In this document: in pieces, positions 1-8,520 of the stretch
Position numbering within the stretch: position 1 is the stretch's first letter
Layout of the letters: each line of letters begins with the position of its first letter
Assembly (NCBI GenBank): GCA_964553335.1
Contig: CAZKKW010000001.1
Span: 5,414-69,413, forward strand
Length of the DNA: 64,000 bases
Direction: 5' to 3'
From: JACESI01 sp964553335
GTDB lineage: Bacteria; Pseudomonadota; Alphaproteobacteria; Rhizobiales; JACESI01
Program-made: the position numbers and the translations under genes
The notes under the pieces: generated by a model
The model's database searches: none
The model's input: only the letters and a program-made list of their open reading frames with translations
Told to the model about the DNA's origin: nothing

Positions 1-446
1 TCAATTTGGATATTATGCTGTGCTGGCTCTCCAGCTTGCGGCCACCCACGCAAAACATGGGCTATGCGTTTGTCCGGAAAGGGCGTGAAATGCGTGATAT
101 GGGCATGGTTCATGGTCACGACATCTGGAATGACATCGCGGCCAGCATTACCAGAATAGTCCGTCGCAATGGTGAGGCCCGTCGCATCTTCAATTCTAAA
201 CGTTGAATGCGCGACATAGTTGATACTGACTTCGCCAATGCCAAGCTTGCTTTGTACGGTGAGATCAATAGTGCTGCTTGCCTGCCTTATACTGCCAGAT
301 TGATTGTGAGCAACCGCCTGACACGTACTACGCGGGGTGAGGCGTTCTGTTTGGCTCATCGCCGCATTGGGGACTAGAAGCAACGTGCAAGCGGTCAAAA
401 CAACCGTGAGCAAGGTGCCTGCGTGCTGTTCAGTAGGAAGTATCAT
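1..446 (-). CDS. MBL-fold metallo-hydrolase, exported (3' end cut by window)
   Basis: The leftward reading frame starts at ATG 446 and stays open to the window edge, so only about 148 N-terminal residues are visible. It opens with a hydrophobic stretch (about residues 12-30, ending near PNAAMSQ) that looks like a Sec signal peptide. The mature part begins with INYVAHSTFRIED and TDYSGNAG, typical of the UlaG-like (COG2220) metallo-beta-lactamase fold, where the first histidine helps shape the active site. The metal motif reads NHAHITH, so the usual Asp of HxHxDH is Thr. A purine-rich stretch (AGAGGAG) lies just before the ATG. The gene is divergent from recO. Substrate cannot be judged; these proteins are usually hydrolases of unknown specificity. 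Confidence 0.8.
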   Translation of the reverse strand, partial: MILPTEQHAGTLLTVVLTACTLLLVPNAAMSQTERLTPRSTCQAVAHNQSGSIRQASSTIDLTVQSKLGIGEVSINYVAHSTFRIEDATGLTIATDYSGNAGRDVIPDVVTMNHAHITHFTPFPDKRIAHVLRGWPQAGEPAQHNIQI

Positions 447-547
447 AATAAATCTCCTCTGTTACCTAAGCCGTATCTCATGATCCTTTCTGGTGATCAG
501 TTTCAGTGTCTCTTTCTTATTCGCCCTTTGCAACCTATGAATATTGG

Positions 548-1306
548 ATGGAATGGAAAGAAGACGCTCTAATTCTTGGTAGCCGCAAGCATGGCGAGAC
601 CAGCGTGATCCTTGAGGTGATGACGGCAGAACATGGCCGTCACCTCGGCTTGGTCCGTGGTGGACGCTCGCGAACCATGCAGCCGACCTTGCAAGCGGGC
701 AATCGGGTAACGGTCACGTGGCGCGCGCGGTTGGAGGATCATTTGGGCGTGTTTACCGTCGACCCGCTGAAACTTCGCGCCGCTGAATTGATGGAAAGCG
801 CCATGGGCCTGCAGGGGGTGCAAACAATTGCATCGCTGTTGCGCCTCCTGCCAGAACGTGATCCCCATCAGGGTCTTGCAGAGGCTGCTGAAATTTTGAT
901 TGAAAATTTGGACAGTGCCGAGCTCAGTGCAGCGCTGCTTGTGCGTTTTGAAATGGCTGTGCTTGAAGAGCTTGGTTTCGGCCTTGATCTTAGCGTGTGT
1001 GCGGCAACAGGGGCGACGCAAGAGCTGGTTTATGTCTCGCCCAAAAGCGGACGGGCAGTCAGCAGGCGGGCAGGGCTTCCTTACCATGATAAAATGCTGG
1101 TCTTACCTCAATTTTTATCCAGCATGGCGCCATCAATCAGCGTTGAAGAAGTGACACCCGCTTTTGAGCTAACCCAATTTTTTCTCATGCGCCATATTTA
1201 TGAACCGCGAGGGATTGAACCGCCAGTTTCTCGCGAAGTCTTTGAACGAGAGATCATAAAAAGCCTTAAGCGCACGCGAGATGCAACAAAACCGTCGAAA
1301 TTATAA
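548..1306 (+). CDS. recO: DNA repair protein RecO
   Basis: The 252-residue product starts MEWKEDALILGSRKHGE, the usual RecO N-terminus (OB fold). RecO helps load RecA onto SSB-coated single-stranded DNA in the RecF pathway. The frame is open further upstream to a GTG at 506, but the extra 14 residues are absent from typical family members, so ATG 548 is preferred. The helical C-terminal part includes PVSREVFEREI, a common ending in alphaproteobacterial RecO. In E. coli-like relatives RecO lacks the Cys4 zinc site found in other groups; only two cysteines would be in range here and I do not see a complete site. parC follows 54 bp downstream in the same direction. Confidence 0.93.
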   Translation: MEWKEDALILGSRKHGETSVILEVMTAEHGRHLGLVRGGRSRTMQPTLQAGNRVTVTWRARLEDHLGVFTVDPLKLRAAELMESAMGLQGVQTIASLLRLLPERDPHQGLAEAAEILIENLDSAELSAALLVRFEMAVLEELGFGLDLSVCAATGATQELVYVSPKSGRAVSRRAGLPYHDKMLVLPQFLSSMAPSISVEEVTPAFELTQFFLMRHIYEPRGIEPPVSREVFEREIIKSLKRTRDATKPSKL

Positions 1307-1360
1307 GAATGCGTGCGGCAATTGCTTGAGCGAATCAATTGATTGTTTTAACCAGAACAG

Positions 1361-3646
1361 ATGGGAAACACAGTTATACCGCCGGGTTCCGGTGACGATA
1401 ATGGCATTGAGCCGATCAATCTAAAGTCTGCGCTTGAAGAGCGCTACCTTGCTTATGCGCTTTCGACCATTATGCATCGGGCCTTGCCTGATGTGCGTGA
1501 TGGCTTGAAACCTGTGCACAGGCGCATTCTTCATGCCATGCGCGTGTTGAAGCTTGATCCGGGGCAGGGCTTTAAAAAGTCTGCGCGTGTGGTTGGTGAT
1601 GTGATCGGTAAATTTCACCCGCACGGTGATCAATCAGTCTATGATGCGCTGGTGCGTTTGGCGCAAGATTTTGCGGTGCGCTATCCGTTGATCGACGGAC
1701 AGGGTAATTTCGGCAACGTTGATGGCGATAATGCAGCTGCCATGCGTTACACAGAAGCCCGCATGACAGAAGTCGCAAGGCTGTTGATGGAGGGAATCTC
1801 CGAAGACGCCGTTGATTTTCGCGAGACCTATGACGGCGAGGACGAAGAGCCTGTCGTTCTTCCTGCGAATTTCCCGAACCTATTGGCCAATGGTTCCAGC
1901 GGCATTGCCGTTGGTATGGCGACTAACATTCCCCCGCACAATGTGGCCGAGCTTTGCGATGCATCGCTGCACCTGATCAAATTTCCCAATGCGGGCATTG
2001 AGAAGCTTGTCGACTTTGTACCGGGTCCAGATTTCCCAACTGGTGGTATATGCGTTGAAGACCGCGCATCGATTGTGGAATCCTATTCCACAGGCCGTGG
2101 TGGTTTTCGCGTTCGGGCACGTTGGGAGAAGGAAGACACGGGACGAGGTGGCTATGTCATCGTTGTCACTGAAATTCCCTATCAAGTTCAAAAATCTCGG
2201 CTTGTTGAAAAAATCGCAGAACTGCTGATTGCGCGCAAACTGCCGCTGCTTGGTGATGTGCGTGACGAATCTGCGGAAGACATCCGTCTTGTGTTGGAAC
2301 CAAAGAGCAGAACGGTTGATCCAGACTTATTGATGGAATCGCTTTTCAAGCTCACCGATCTTGAAAACCGCGTTTCACTCAATATGAACGTACTTTCACG
2401 CGGCACAGTGCCCAATGTGTTGGGCCTTAAAGACGTTTTGAAGGAGTGGCTTGAACACCGCAAAGAAGTACTTGTTCGCCGTTCAAACCATCGTTTGGGC
2501 AAGATCAATCACCGGCTGGAAGTGCTCGACGGTTATTTGATTGCTTTCCTCAATATTGATGAAGTGATCCGCATCGTTCGTTACGAGGATGAGCCAAAAG
2601 CCTCGCTGATTTCGACCTTCAACCTCACAGAAGTGCAAGCAGAAGCCATCCTCAATATGCGGCTTCGTTCTCTTGCCAAACTTGAAGAGATGGAAATTCG
2701 CAATGAGCATGATGCCCTAAGTGCGGAGAAAGAAAGCCTGACGGCGCTGCTTGGCTCTGATGATTTGCAATGGAAGAAGATTGCAGAGGAAATTCGCGAA
2801 GTAAGAAAAACCTTCGGACAAGACACAGAACTTGGCCGCCGTCGCACTGATTTCGAAGAGGCGGTTGAGATTGATCTGGCTGACATTCAAAACGCCATGA
2901 TCGAAAAAGAACCTGTGACCATCGTGGTCTCTGAAAAAGGCTGGATCCGCGCCATTAAAGGTCATTTGGCTTCAACCGATAAGCTACAGTTTAAAGATGG
3001 CGATAAACTGCGCTCGGCTATTCATGCAGAAACCACCGACAAAGTACTGGTATTTGCAACATCGGGTAAGTTCTACACCCTTGGAGCAGACAAATTACCA
3101 GGCGGACGCGGGCATGGCGAACCACTGCGCATTATGGTGGATATGGAGAATGATCAAGACATCGTCAGCGTCTTTATCCATAACCCAGAACGCAAACTGT
3201 TGATCACGTCCAATGTAGGGCGTGGTTTTGTGGTGCCTGAAGTTGATGTGATTGCGAACACGCGCAAGGGTAAGCAAGTGCTCAATGTGAAGGGCACGGA
3301 TGAAGCCTATCTCTGTGTGCCAGTCTTCGGTGATCATGTGGCTGTTATTGGTAAGAACCGTAAGCTTCTCATTTTCCCACTCGACCAAATGCCAGAAATG
3401 GGTCGCGGGCAGGGTGTGCGTATCCAAAAATATAAAGATGGTGGCATCGCCGATATTCGCACCTTCCCAGCTGATGGCGCTCTATCATGGGTAGATAGTG
3501 CGGGGCGTCGCTATGACCGCACCATGGTTGAACTGACCGAATGGATCGGTGAACGCGCCCAAGCAGGCAGAATGCCGCCAATTGGCTTCCCAAAAACCAA
3601 TAAATTTGGCACGGGATTATTTAAAGGCGATATTTCAGACGCTTAG
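1361..3646 (+). CDS. parC: DNA topoisomerase IV subunit A
   Basis: This 761-residue protein is the breakage-reunion subunit of topoisomerase IV, which decatenates daughter chromosomes together with ParE. The N-terminal part has RALPDVRDGLKPVHRRIL and KFHPHGDQSVYDAL (about residues 84-96), and the catalytic tyrosine is Tyr130 in AMRYTEARM. A coiled-coil region with YLIAFLNIDEVIRIVR follows, then a C-terminal beta-pinwheel from about residue 500. The C-terminal domain lacks a clear GyrA box, which argues for ParC rather than GyrA; the closest piece is GRGQGVRIQKY. At the quinolone-contact position equivalent to E. coli ParC Ser80 the residue is Gln91, with Ser92 next to it. The gene probably forms a transcription unit with recO. 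Confidence 0.95.
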   Translation: MGNTVIPPGSGDDNGIEPINLKSALEERYLAYALSTIMHRALPDVRDGLKPVHRRILHAMRVLKLDPGQGFKKSARVVGDVIGKFHPHGDQSVYDALVRLAQDFAVRYPLIDGQGNFGNVDGDNAAAMRYTEARMTEVARLLMEGISEDAVDFRETYDGEDEEPVVLPANFPNLLANGSSGIAVGMATNIPPHNVAELCDASLHLIKFPNAGIEKLVDFVPGPDFPTGGICVEDRASIVESYSTGRGGFRVRARWEKEDTGRGGYVIVVTEIPYQVQKSRLVEKIAELLIARKLPLLGDVRDESAEDIRLVLEPKSRTVDPDLLMESLFKLTDLENRVSLNMNVLSRGTVPNVLGLKDVLKEWLEHRKEVLVRRSNHRLGKINHRLEVLDGYLIAFLNIDEVIRIVRYEDEPKASLISTFNLTEVQAEAILNMRLRSLAKLEEMEIRNEHDALSAEKESLTALLGSDDLQWKKIAEEIREVRKTFGQDTELGRRRTDFEEAVEIDLADIQNAMIEKEPVTIVVSEKGWIRAIKGHLASTDKLQFKDGDKLRSAIHAETTDKVLVFATSGKFYTLGADKLPGGRGHGEPLRIMVDMENDQDIVSVFIHNPERKLLITSNVGRGFVVPEVDVIANTRKGKQVLNVKGTDEAYLCVPVFGDHVAVIGKNRKLLIFPLDQMPEMGRGQGVRIQKYKDGGIADIRTFPADGALSWVDSAGRRYDRTMVELTEWIGERAQAGRMPPIGFPKTNKFGTGLFKGDISDA

Positions 3647-3710
3647 GCGGGGTGTGACCCCCGTCGATATGCGGGGTAGTTGATCTCAGATCTTCAGGCA
3701 ATTTATGCCC

Positions 3711-4613
3711 TTAAACCCGCACGATCTTATTTCTAATGCGCCCCTTGCGCACTCGCACATAGCTATGAAACCCAATTGCGCTGATGATAATCAGCCCGCC
3801 AATCAATGTGTTTGTTGTTGGGCGTTCAAGGAATATGACCCAGACAAAGATGGGCGCAAGCACCGTTTCTAATAAATAGAACATGGCGGCTTCGGGTGCC
3901 GGAATGAACCGTGGGGCGAGTGACATGAAGGCCATTGCGATGGGTGAGACGAGGATCGAATTGATGATCAAATACTCAGGCCTATCGACCGACATACCGT
4001 AGCCAATAGCAAGCGGCAGACAGAATGCAGCCGCGATGAGACCTGCGAGAGCGGGGGCAAAAACGAGGTTCTTTCCGCTACGCCTAATGAATATCACTTC
4101 ACTTGCCAGCATCGTCGCGCACATGAACGCCATCATATTGCCAAAGGTGTTGCGCCCCTGCGTGGTGATGAAGTCGTCCACAGTAATCAGCGTAATGCCC
4201 ATTAGTGCTACAAGGATTGTCATCCATGTCATCAATGGGTGCCGTTCTCCCAAGACGATCGTGGAAAAGACAATGGCGATAAGCGCGCTAAACGCCGTGA
4301 TAAACACGAGATTGGCGGTTGTCGTGTGATAGATGGCGACCACGAAGCCAACTGTTGCTATCGCGTGCATAATGGCGAGGATCAGCGTGTCACGGCCTTC
4401 ATAAAACTTAGCAACAGTCAGCTTCATCCGCTTCAGCACGACATAGACAGTAAAGAGGGTCAAAAACATAATTGGCCCACGAATGGTGAGGGTTGTCCAA
4501 GGGTCCGTTTCGGCAAGGCGGATTAAAGGGATGTCGATGGCAAGTAAGACGCCACCAATTCCCGCTATCGCAAGTCCCTTGCGATGATCTGTAAGCACGC
4601 CCCCCTTAGACAT
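3711..4613 (-). CDS. DMT-superfamily (EamA) transporter
   Basis: The 300-residue membrane protein has about ten hydrophobic segments arranged as two EamA repeats, the pattern of the drug/metabolite transporter superfamily. Landmarks are GIGGVLLAIDIPLIRL near the N-terminus, LVFITAFSALIAIVFS at the end of the first repeat, and MFYLLETVLAPIFVWVIFLERP in the second; a Glu in the last helix of the repeat is typical. It probably exports a small metabolite, but the substrate is not predictable. The start lies 5 bp after the stop of bpt, so the two are likely cotranscribed. The tail is basic (RVRKGRIRNK), consistent with a cytoplasmic C-terminus. Confidence 0.85.
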   Translation of the reverse strand: MSKGGVLTDHRKGLAIAGIGGVLLAIDIPLIRLAETDPWTTLTIRGPIMFLTLFTVYVVLKRMKLTVAKFYEGRDTLILAIMHAIATVGFVVAIYHTTTANLVFITAFSALIAIVFSTIVLGERHPLMTWMTILVALMGITLITVDDFITTQGRNTFGNMMAFMCATMLASEVIFIRRSGKNLVFAPALAGLIAAAFCLPLAIGYGMSVDRPEYLIINSILVSPIAMAFMSLAPRFIPAPEAAMFYLLETVLAPIFVWVIFLERPTTNTLIGGLIIISAIGFHSYVRVRKGRIRNKIVRV

Positions 4614-4618
4614 CGAGC

Positions 4619-5425
4619 TTAACTCGAGCCGCGATCAAGCTGATGTCTTTCCCAGCCACTGCTTGTTAGGATTTCGTGTGGATCAAAGCGGACCTTATAG
4701 TCCATTTTGCGGGATCCTTCGACCCAATAGCCTAGATAAAGATAGGGCAACCCATGCCGCCGTGCACGCGCAATATGATCAAGGATCATGAACGTACCGA
4801 GGCTGCGATGGTCTTGGTTGGTATCAAAGAAAGAATAGACCATAGAAAGCCCATCTTCCAAAATATCGGTAAGGGCGACTGCAATCAGGTCACCTGCACC
4901 ACGGCCTGTAAAGGCGCTATCTGGGGAACGTTGGCGATATTCAATGATCATCGTATCCACATGGCTGTCTTCAACCATCATGGAATAATCAAGAACCGTC
5001 ATGTCAGCCATGCCACCTTCATGATGGCGGTGATCGAGATAGGAGCGAAACAGCGAATATTGTTCTGAGGTCGGGGCCGCTGCCACTTCAACGCCAATAA
5101 GATCGCTATTCTTGCGTGTTACACGACGCATCGACTTTGAGGCATTAAATTCACCCGCCAGCACCCGAATAGACATGCACGCACGGCATGTCTCACAAGC
5201 CGGACGATAAGCAATATTCTGAGATCGCCGGAACCCGCCTTGGGTCAGCATATTGTTTACAGCCGCCGCGTTTTCTCCAATCAGATGGGTAAACACCTTT
5301 CGTTCCATCTTGTCCTTTAAATAAGGGCAGGGCGATGGAGCCGTAAGATAAAACTGCGGAACGTCTTTAGGGTGATGCGACACAGCGTGAAACTGCCTTT
5401 CGAGAGCACTATCGCTCTTATGCAT
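4619..5425 (-). CDS. bpt: Aspartate/glutamate leucyltransferase Bpt
   Basis: This 268-residue protein matches the bacterial arginyl-transferase-like family (Ate1/Bpt), which moves leucine from Leu-tRNA to proteins with N-terminal Asp or Glu and so marks them for ClpS/ClpAP degradation. Diagnostic parts are PQFYLTAPSPCPYL near residue 23, the Cys cluster YRPACETCRACMSIRV (about residues 73-88), and a GNAT-like C-terminal half with YLYLGYWVEGSRKMDYK. Length is normal. The start has only a weak ribosome binding site and the first 20 residues are not conserved in the family, so a later start cannot be excluded. It overlaps nothing and precedes the DMT transporter gene by 5 bp. Confidence 0.93.
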   Translation of the reverse strand: MHKSDSALERQFHAVSHHPKDVPQFYLTAPSPCPYLKDKMERKVFTHLIGENAAAVNNMLTQGGFRRSQNIAYRPACETCRACMSIRVLAGEFNASKSMRRVTRKNSDLIGVEVAAAPTSEQYSLFRSYLDHRHHEGGMADMTVLDYSMMVEDSHVDTMIIEYRQRSPDSAFTGRGAGDLIAVALTDILEDGLSMVYSFFDTNQDHRSLGTFMILDHIARARRHGLPYLYLGYWVEGSRKMDYKVRFDPHEILTSSGWERHQLDRGSS

Positions 5426-5490
5426 AAAGGTATCACGCTTTTATTCAAATTCAATGCAGGCGGTGAAATATCGCCATTATTTATTGCAAC

Positions 5491-5994
5491 TTATTTCAAA
5501 TGCTCTGGAATCGCATCTTTGTTTACGACCACAGCACCAGATACGAAATCATGTAAGAGGCGGCCGCGATGGGTGAACAGTCCGATCAAAAGAATGAAAG
5601 GCGTTAGGATGGTTGAGAAGAAATAGAACGCCAATCCATGAAAAATGGCCATAAGCGCATAGAGCTTGCGTCCGTCCATCATGCGAACTTCTAAACCAAG
5701 CGCACTCATACCAGGTGTTGCAGCCTTGTCGCCTCCAGTCGTGAAAGCAACATAGCCAATCACAATGGCGATGTAGAGTGGACCGATAATCGCAGGAATT
5801 GCCAACCACAAAAGGCCAAATGTCGCAATACCAAGGAGGAAGAGAGCAAAAGTGGTCACAGCGATAATGACCGACAAAATGATGAAATCAATCACAAAGG
5901 CCATGAAGCGACGGGACAAGACCCCGTCAAACAAAGCACCATTGTTAGGGTAGTCAAATGCATCTTCTTTTGGCAAAATTTCCTGCGTGTTCAC
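5491..5994 (-). CDS. RDD-family membrane protein
   Basis: This 167-residue protein has three hydrophobic segments: about residues 30-55, 57-80 and a third near 113-137. The RDD signature is seen as SRRFMAFVIDFIIL (Arg first, Asp in the first helix) and, further on, TPGMSALGLEVRMMDGRK. The RDD family is a widespread group of small membrane proteins without an assigned general function; some members affect ion or small-molecule transport. It lies directly downstream of hemB on the same strand, an arrangement I associate with Hyphomicrobiales, and may be cotranscribed with it. A function linked to haem synthesis is only inferred from position. Confidence 0.85.
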   Translation of the reverse strand: MNTQEILPKEDAFDYPNNGALFDGVLSRRFMAFVIDFIILSVIIAVTTFALFLLGIATFGLLWLAIPAIIGPLYIAIVIGYVAFTTGGDKAATPGMSALGLEVRMMDGRKLYALMAIFHGLAFYFFSTILTPFILLIGLFTHRGRLLHDFVSGAVVVNKDAIPEHLK

Positions 5995-6076
5995 TTAAAC
6001 ATTCCCTCTTGTTTCACGGTATGCGCTAACATCAATGTGGGAGTTGATTGACTAAACTGCAAGAAACTGGCGGTAT

Positions 6077-7105
6077 TTAACGGTTCTTATTTAGGATTTC
6101 CGCAGCTTTTGGGGCGAAATAGGTCAACATGCCGTTTGCACCCGCCCGTTTAAAGGCAATCAGGCTTTCAAGCATAGTGCGTTCATAATCAAGCCAGCCA
6201 TTTTGCACCGCTGCCATAATCATTGAATATTCACCGGACACTTGATACCCATAGGTCGGTACCTCGAACGTATCTTTAACGCGGCGAATGATGTCGAGAT
6301 AAGGCATTCCAGGCTTCACCATGACCATATCCGCACCTTCTTCAATATCGTGTTGGACCTCTCGAAGCGCTTCATCGCTATTGGCTGGATCCATTTGGTA
6401 GGTGCGCTTGTCGCCGATTAGCGTGGCATTGGTGCCAATCGCATCACGAAAGGGGCCATAAAAGGCTGACGCGTATTTTGCCGCATAAGACATAATCTGT
6501 ACATCATCATAGCCGTGCTCGTCCAATGCATGACGGATCGCACCAACACGACCATCCATCATATCAGAGGGCGAAATGATGTCCGCGCCTGCAGCTGCCT
6601 GATTAAGTGCTTGTTGGCAAAGGATATGGACGGTTTCATCATTTAAGATGGTTTCTCCACTCATCACCCCGTCATGGCCGTGGCTTGTATAAGGGTCAAG
6701 TGCTGCATCTGTCATAAGGCCAACGGGAATGCCTTCTGCTTTAATAGCACGGCAGGCACGGGCGACGAGATTATCCTCGTTGAGCGCCTCGCTTCCATCC
6801 TCATCTCGAATGGCAGGATCAGTGTTTGGAAACAGCGCAATAACGGGAATACCAAGTTGAACTGCCCGCTCTGCTTCCTTCACAACATGATCAACCGTGT
6901 GCCGATATACCTCCGGCATAGAAGGAATAGGGGTGCTTTCGCCTTCGCCATCGGTAATAAACAGTGGCCAGATAAAATCATCCGCGCTTAAGTGGTTTTC
7001 ACAAACCAACCGGCGCGACCAGTCTGATTTACGGTTTCGGCGCATGCGATGGTGGTTGGTGATGGCATTTACATCAGTCTTCGGGCGGTTTGGTTGCTCA
7101 GTCAT
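6077..7105 (-). CDS. hemB: Porphobilinogen synthase (5-aminolevulinate dehydratase)
   Basis: HemB condenses two molecules of 5-aminolevulinate into porphobilinogen, the second committed step of haem, sirohaem and cobalamin synthesis in the cytoplasm. The 342-residue product is full length. The two active-site lysines lie in SYAAKYASAFYGP and MVKPGMPYLD. The metal-site region reads DAALDPYTSHGHDG, that is Asp and Ala where zinc enzymes carry cysteines, so this is the magnesium-type enzyme. Cobalamin demand is relevant because the window encodes a B12-dependent ribonucleotide reductase. Start ATG 7105 leads into MTEQPNRPKTD, followed by a typical RRNRKSDWSRRLV segment. Confidence 0.97.
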   Translation of the reverse strand: MTEQPNRPKTDVNAITNHHRMRRNRKSDWSRRLVCENHLSADDFIWPLFITDGEGESTPIPSMPEVYRHTVDHVVKEAERAVQLGIPVIALFPNTDPAIRDEDGSEALNEDNLVARACRAIKAEGIPVGLMTDAALDPYTSHGHDGVMSGETILNDETVHILCQQALNQAAAGADIISPSDMMDGRVGAIRHALDEHGYDDVQIMSYAAKYASAFYGPFRDAIGTNATLIGDKRTYQMDPANSDEALREVQHDIEEGADMVMVKPGMPYLDIIRRVKDTFEVPTYGYQVSGEYSMIMAAVQNGWLDYERTMLESLIAFKRAGANGMLTYFAPKAAEILNKNR

Positions 7106-7281
7106 ATTGAATTTTCATCTATTAAATTGAAAAGTGTTCAGAACTTTTCTCATTGTAACGGTTTGACGTTGGATTATTGGGCTTGACTTGTTTCCTATGT
7201 GAACCAATACACTTATAACCAAACTAGTAGACTTACTAAACGAAAAATATGCCGTGAGCATAGTGCAGGGGTTTAAAATCA

Positions 7282-7725
7282 ATGGTGGGTGGCACCGACC
7301 GAGCAGCAATAACAGAAAAAGAGGCGTCCAGTATTGGCTCATTTGAAAAAATAGTCTTCGGTGTCTTCTTGCGGATCTTCGGCTTGTTTATGTTGGTTGT
7401 CGCCATTTACTTCTGGTCATTGGTTTTGGGCGTTCACGGGGAAGATATATCAAAACTGTTCGCACGCAATCACTTTGAGGCCTATCTGTTGGTCATGCTC
7501 TCAGTGTTGACACCCACAGTTTCTGTCGGGCTTTGGCTCGGCATGAGTTGGGGCATTATCTTGTGGGGGGTGTTGGGCTGCGGTCTTCTTTTATGCCATT
7601 TCTTTTTTATGCCGCTCAGTGTTTTGAATTACTCTTTTGCAAGCGCATTGTTTGTTCTGATTGTATTTTATTGCGTAGCTCTCTTGATCAGATACTTCAT
7701 CAAGAAAAAAGAGCAGAGCCATTAG
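7282..7725 (+). CDS. Small four-helix membrane protein (DUF6163-like)
   Basis: The 147-residue product has four hydrophobic segments (about residues 24-49, 67-88, 90-110 and 113-138) and a basic C-terminal tail (RYFIKKKEQSH). I believe it belongs to a Hyphomicrobiales-restricted family (recalled as DUF6163) found between hemB and the ldtR regulator, which is where it sits here; the family number is from memory. No catalytic motif is visible. It is divergent from hemB, with a 176-bp shared upstream region that contains a possible promoter element (CTTGAC near 7182). Position next to the L,D-transpeptidase module hints at an envelope role, but that is inference. Confidence 0.75.
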   Translation: MVGGTDRAAITEKEASSIGSFEKIVFGVFLRIFGLFMLVVAIYFWSLVLGVHGEDISKLFARNHFEAYLLVMLSVLTPTVSVGLWLGMSWGIILWGVLGCGLLLCHFFFMPLSVLNYSFASALFVLIVFYCVALLIRYFIKKKEQSH

Positions 7726-7955
7726 CCGAACGAATTATCGCTGGTTAAATATTATTCACATTACAATATACCGCCCAAATAGTGCGTTCCTCTGCTCAAG
7801 GGGCGTTTATATTTTGTTTAATATAAAAAAGCTTTCCCTGTATTTGGATAATATTAACTATTTGAATTAAGCTGATTTTATTGGCTCTCGCGTACATTCC
7901 TTCTCACAAGGTGACAAAAAAGAACACCGAAGCAGGAAAAAAAAGGCGTAAAACA

Positions 7956-8468
7956 ATGAGCAGCATGATTGGCGCAGCAGAAGTCCAAGAAAGACACGAC
8001 GACTCGGAGGCCGTGCGCCCCCATTATTTAGAATCTCTTCGTCTCGTAGAGCGTCTACACCGTCGTTTGTTGGATGTTATTAAAGACGAATTCGAGCGCA
8101 ATGGTCGCTCTGATGTAAACAGCGTACAAGCTTTGTTGCTGTTTAACATTGGCGATGCCGAGCTTACAGCCGGCGAATTGCGTACACGTGGTTATTATCT
8201 AGGTTCAAACGTTTCTTATAACCTTAAGAAGCTTGTTGAAGCTGGTTATATTTCACACCAACGTTCAGCGATGGACCGTCGTTCGGTTCGCGTGAGCTTG
8301 ACTGACAAGGGTCTCGAAGTCGCAAACATCGTGACAGACCTTTATGAGCGTCACACAACATCAATTGAAAAAGTTGGTGGTATTGGCGCTAATGAATTTG
8401 AAAACCTCAATAAGTCGCTTCTGCGTCTAGAGCGTTTTTGGACAGACCAGATTTTGTATCGCCTTTAA
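7956..8468 (+). CDS. ldtR: MarR-type regulator LdtR
   Basis: The 170-residue protein is a winged-helix MarR-family regulator: a dimerisation helix (RLVERLHRRLLDVI), then the DNA-binding part with LRTRGYYLGSNVSYNLKKLV and the wing RSAMDRRSVRVSLTDKG. This matches LdtR of Hyphomicrobiales, which in Liberibacter and relatives activates an L,D-transpeptidase gene and affects stress tolerance. Here an L,D-transpeptidase gene lies 1 kb downstream. The frame is open back to a TTG at 7881, but ATG 7956 is preferred because an AGG-rich ribosome binding site lies just upstream and the extra residues are lysine-rich and unlike the family. A strong terminator follows 24 bp after the stop. Confidence 0.88.
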   Translation: MSSMIGAAEVQERHDDSEAVRPHYLESLRLVERLHRRLLDVIKDEFERNGRSDVNSVQALLLFNIGDAELTAGELRTRGYYLGSNVSYNLKKLVEAGYISHQRSAMDRRSVRVSLTDKGLEVANIVTDLYERHTTSIEKVGGIGANEFENLNKSLLRLERFWTDQILYRL

Positions 8469-8491
8469 GCGACACAATATTCCGATTAAGA

Positions 8492-8516
8492 AACCCCGCT
8501 TTATGCGGGGTTTTTT
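8492..8516 (+). terminator. Rho-independent terminator after ldtR
   Basis: An 8-bp perfect stem AACCCCGC / GCGGGGTT with a 5-nt loop runs into six T residues (8511-8516). On the other strand the run after the hairpin is only TTT before a C, so it mainly serves ldtR, but it may also help end the convergent gene that stops at 8521. Confidence 0.93.
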
Positions 8517-8520
8517 GTGT

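Noticed and set aside
506..547. Upstream GTG start for recO
   Set aside because: The added 14 residues are unlike RecO N-termini; ATG 548 begins the conserved MEWKE segment.
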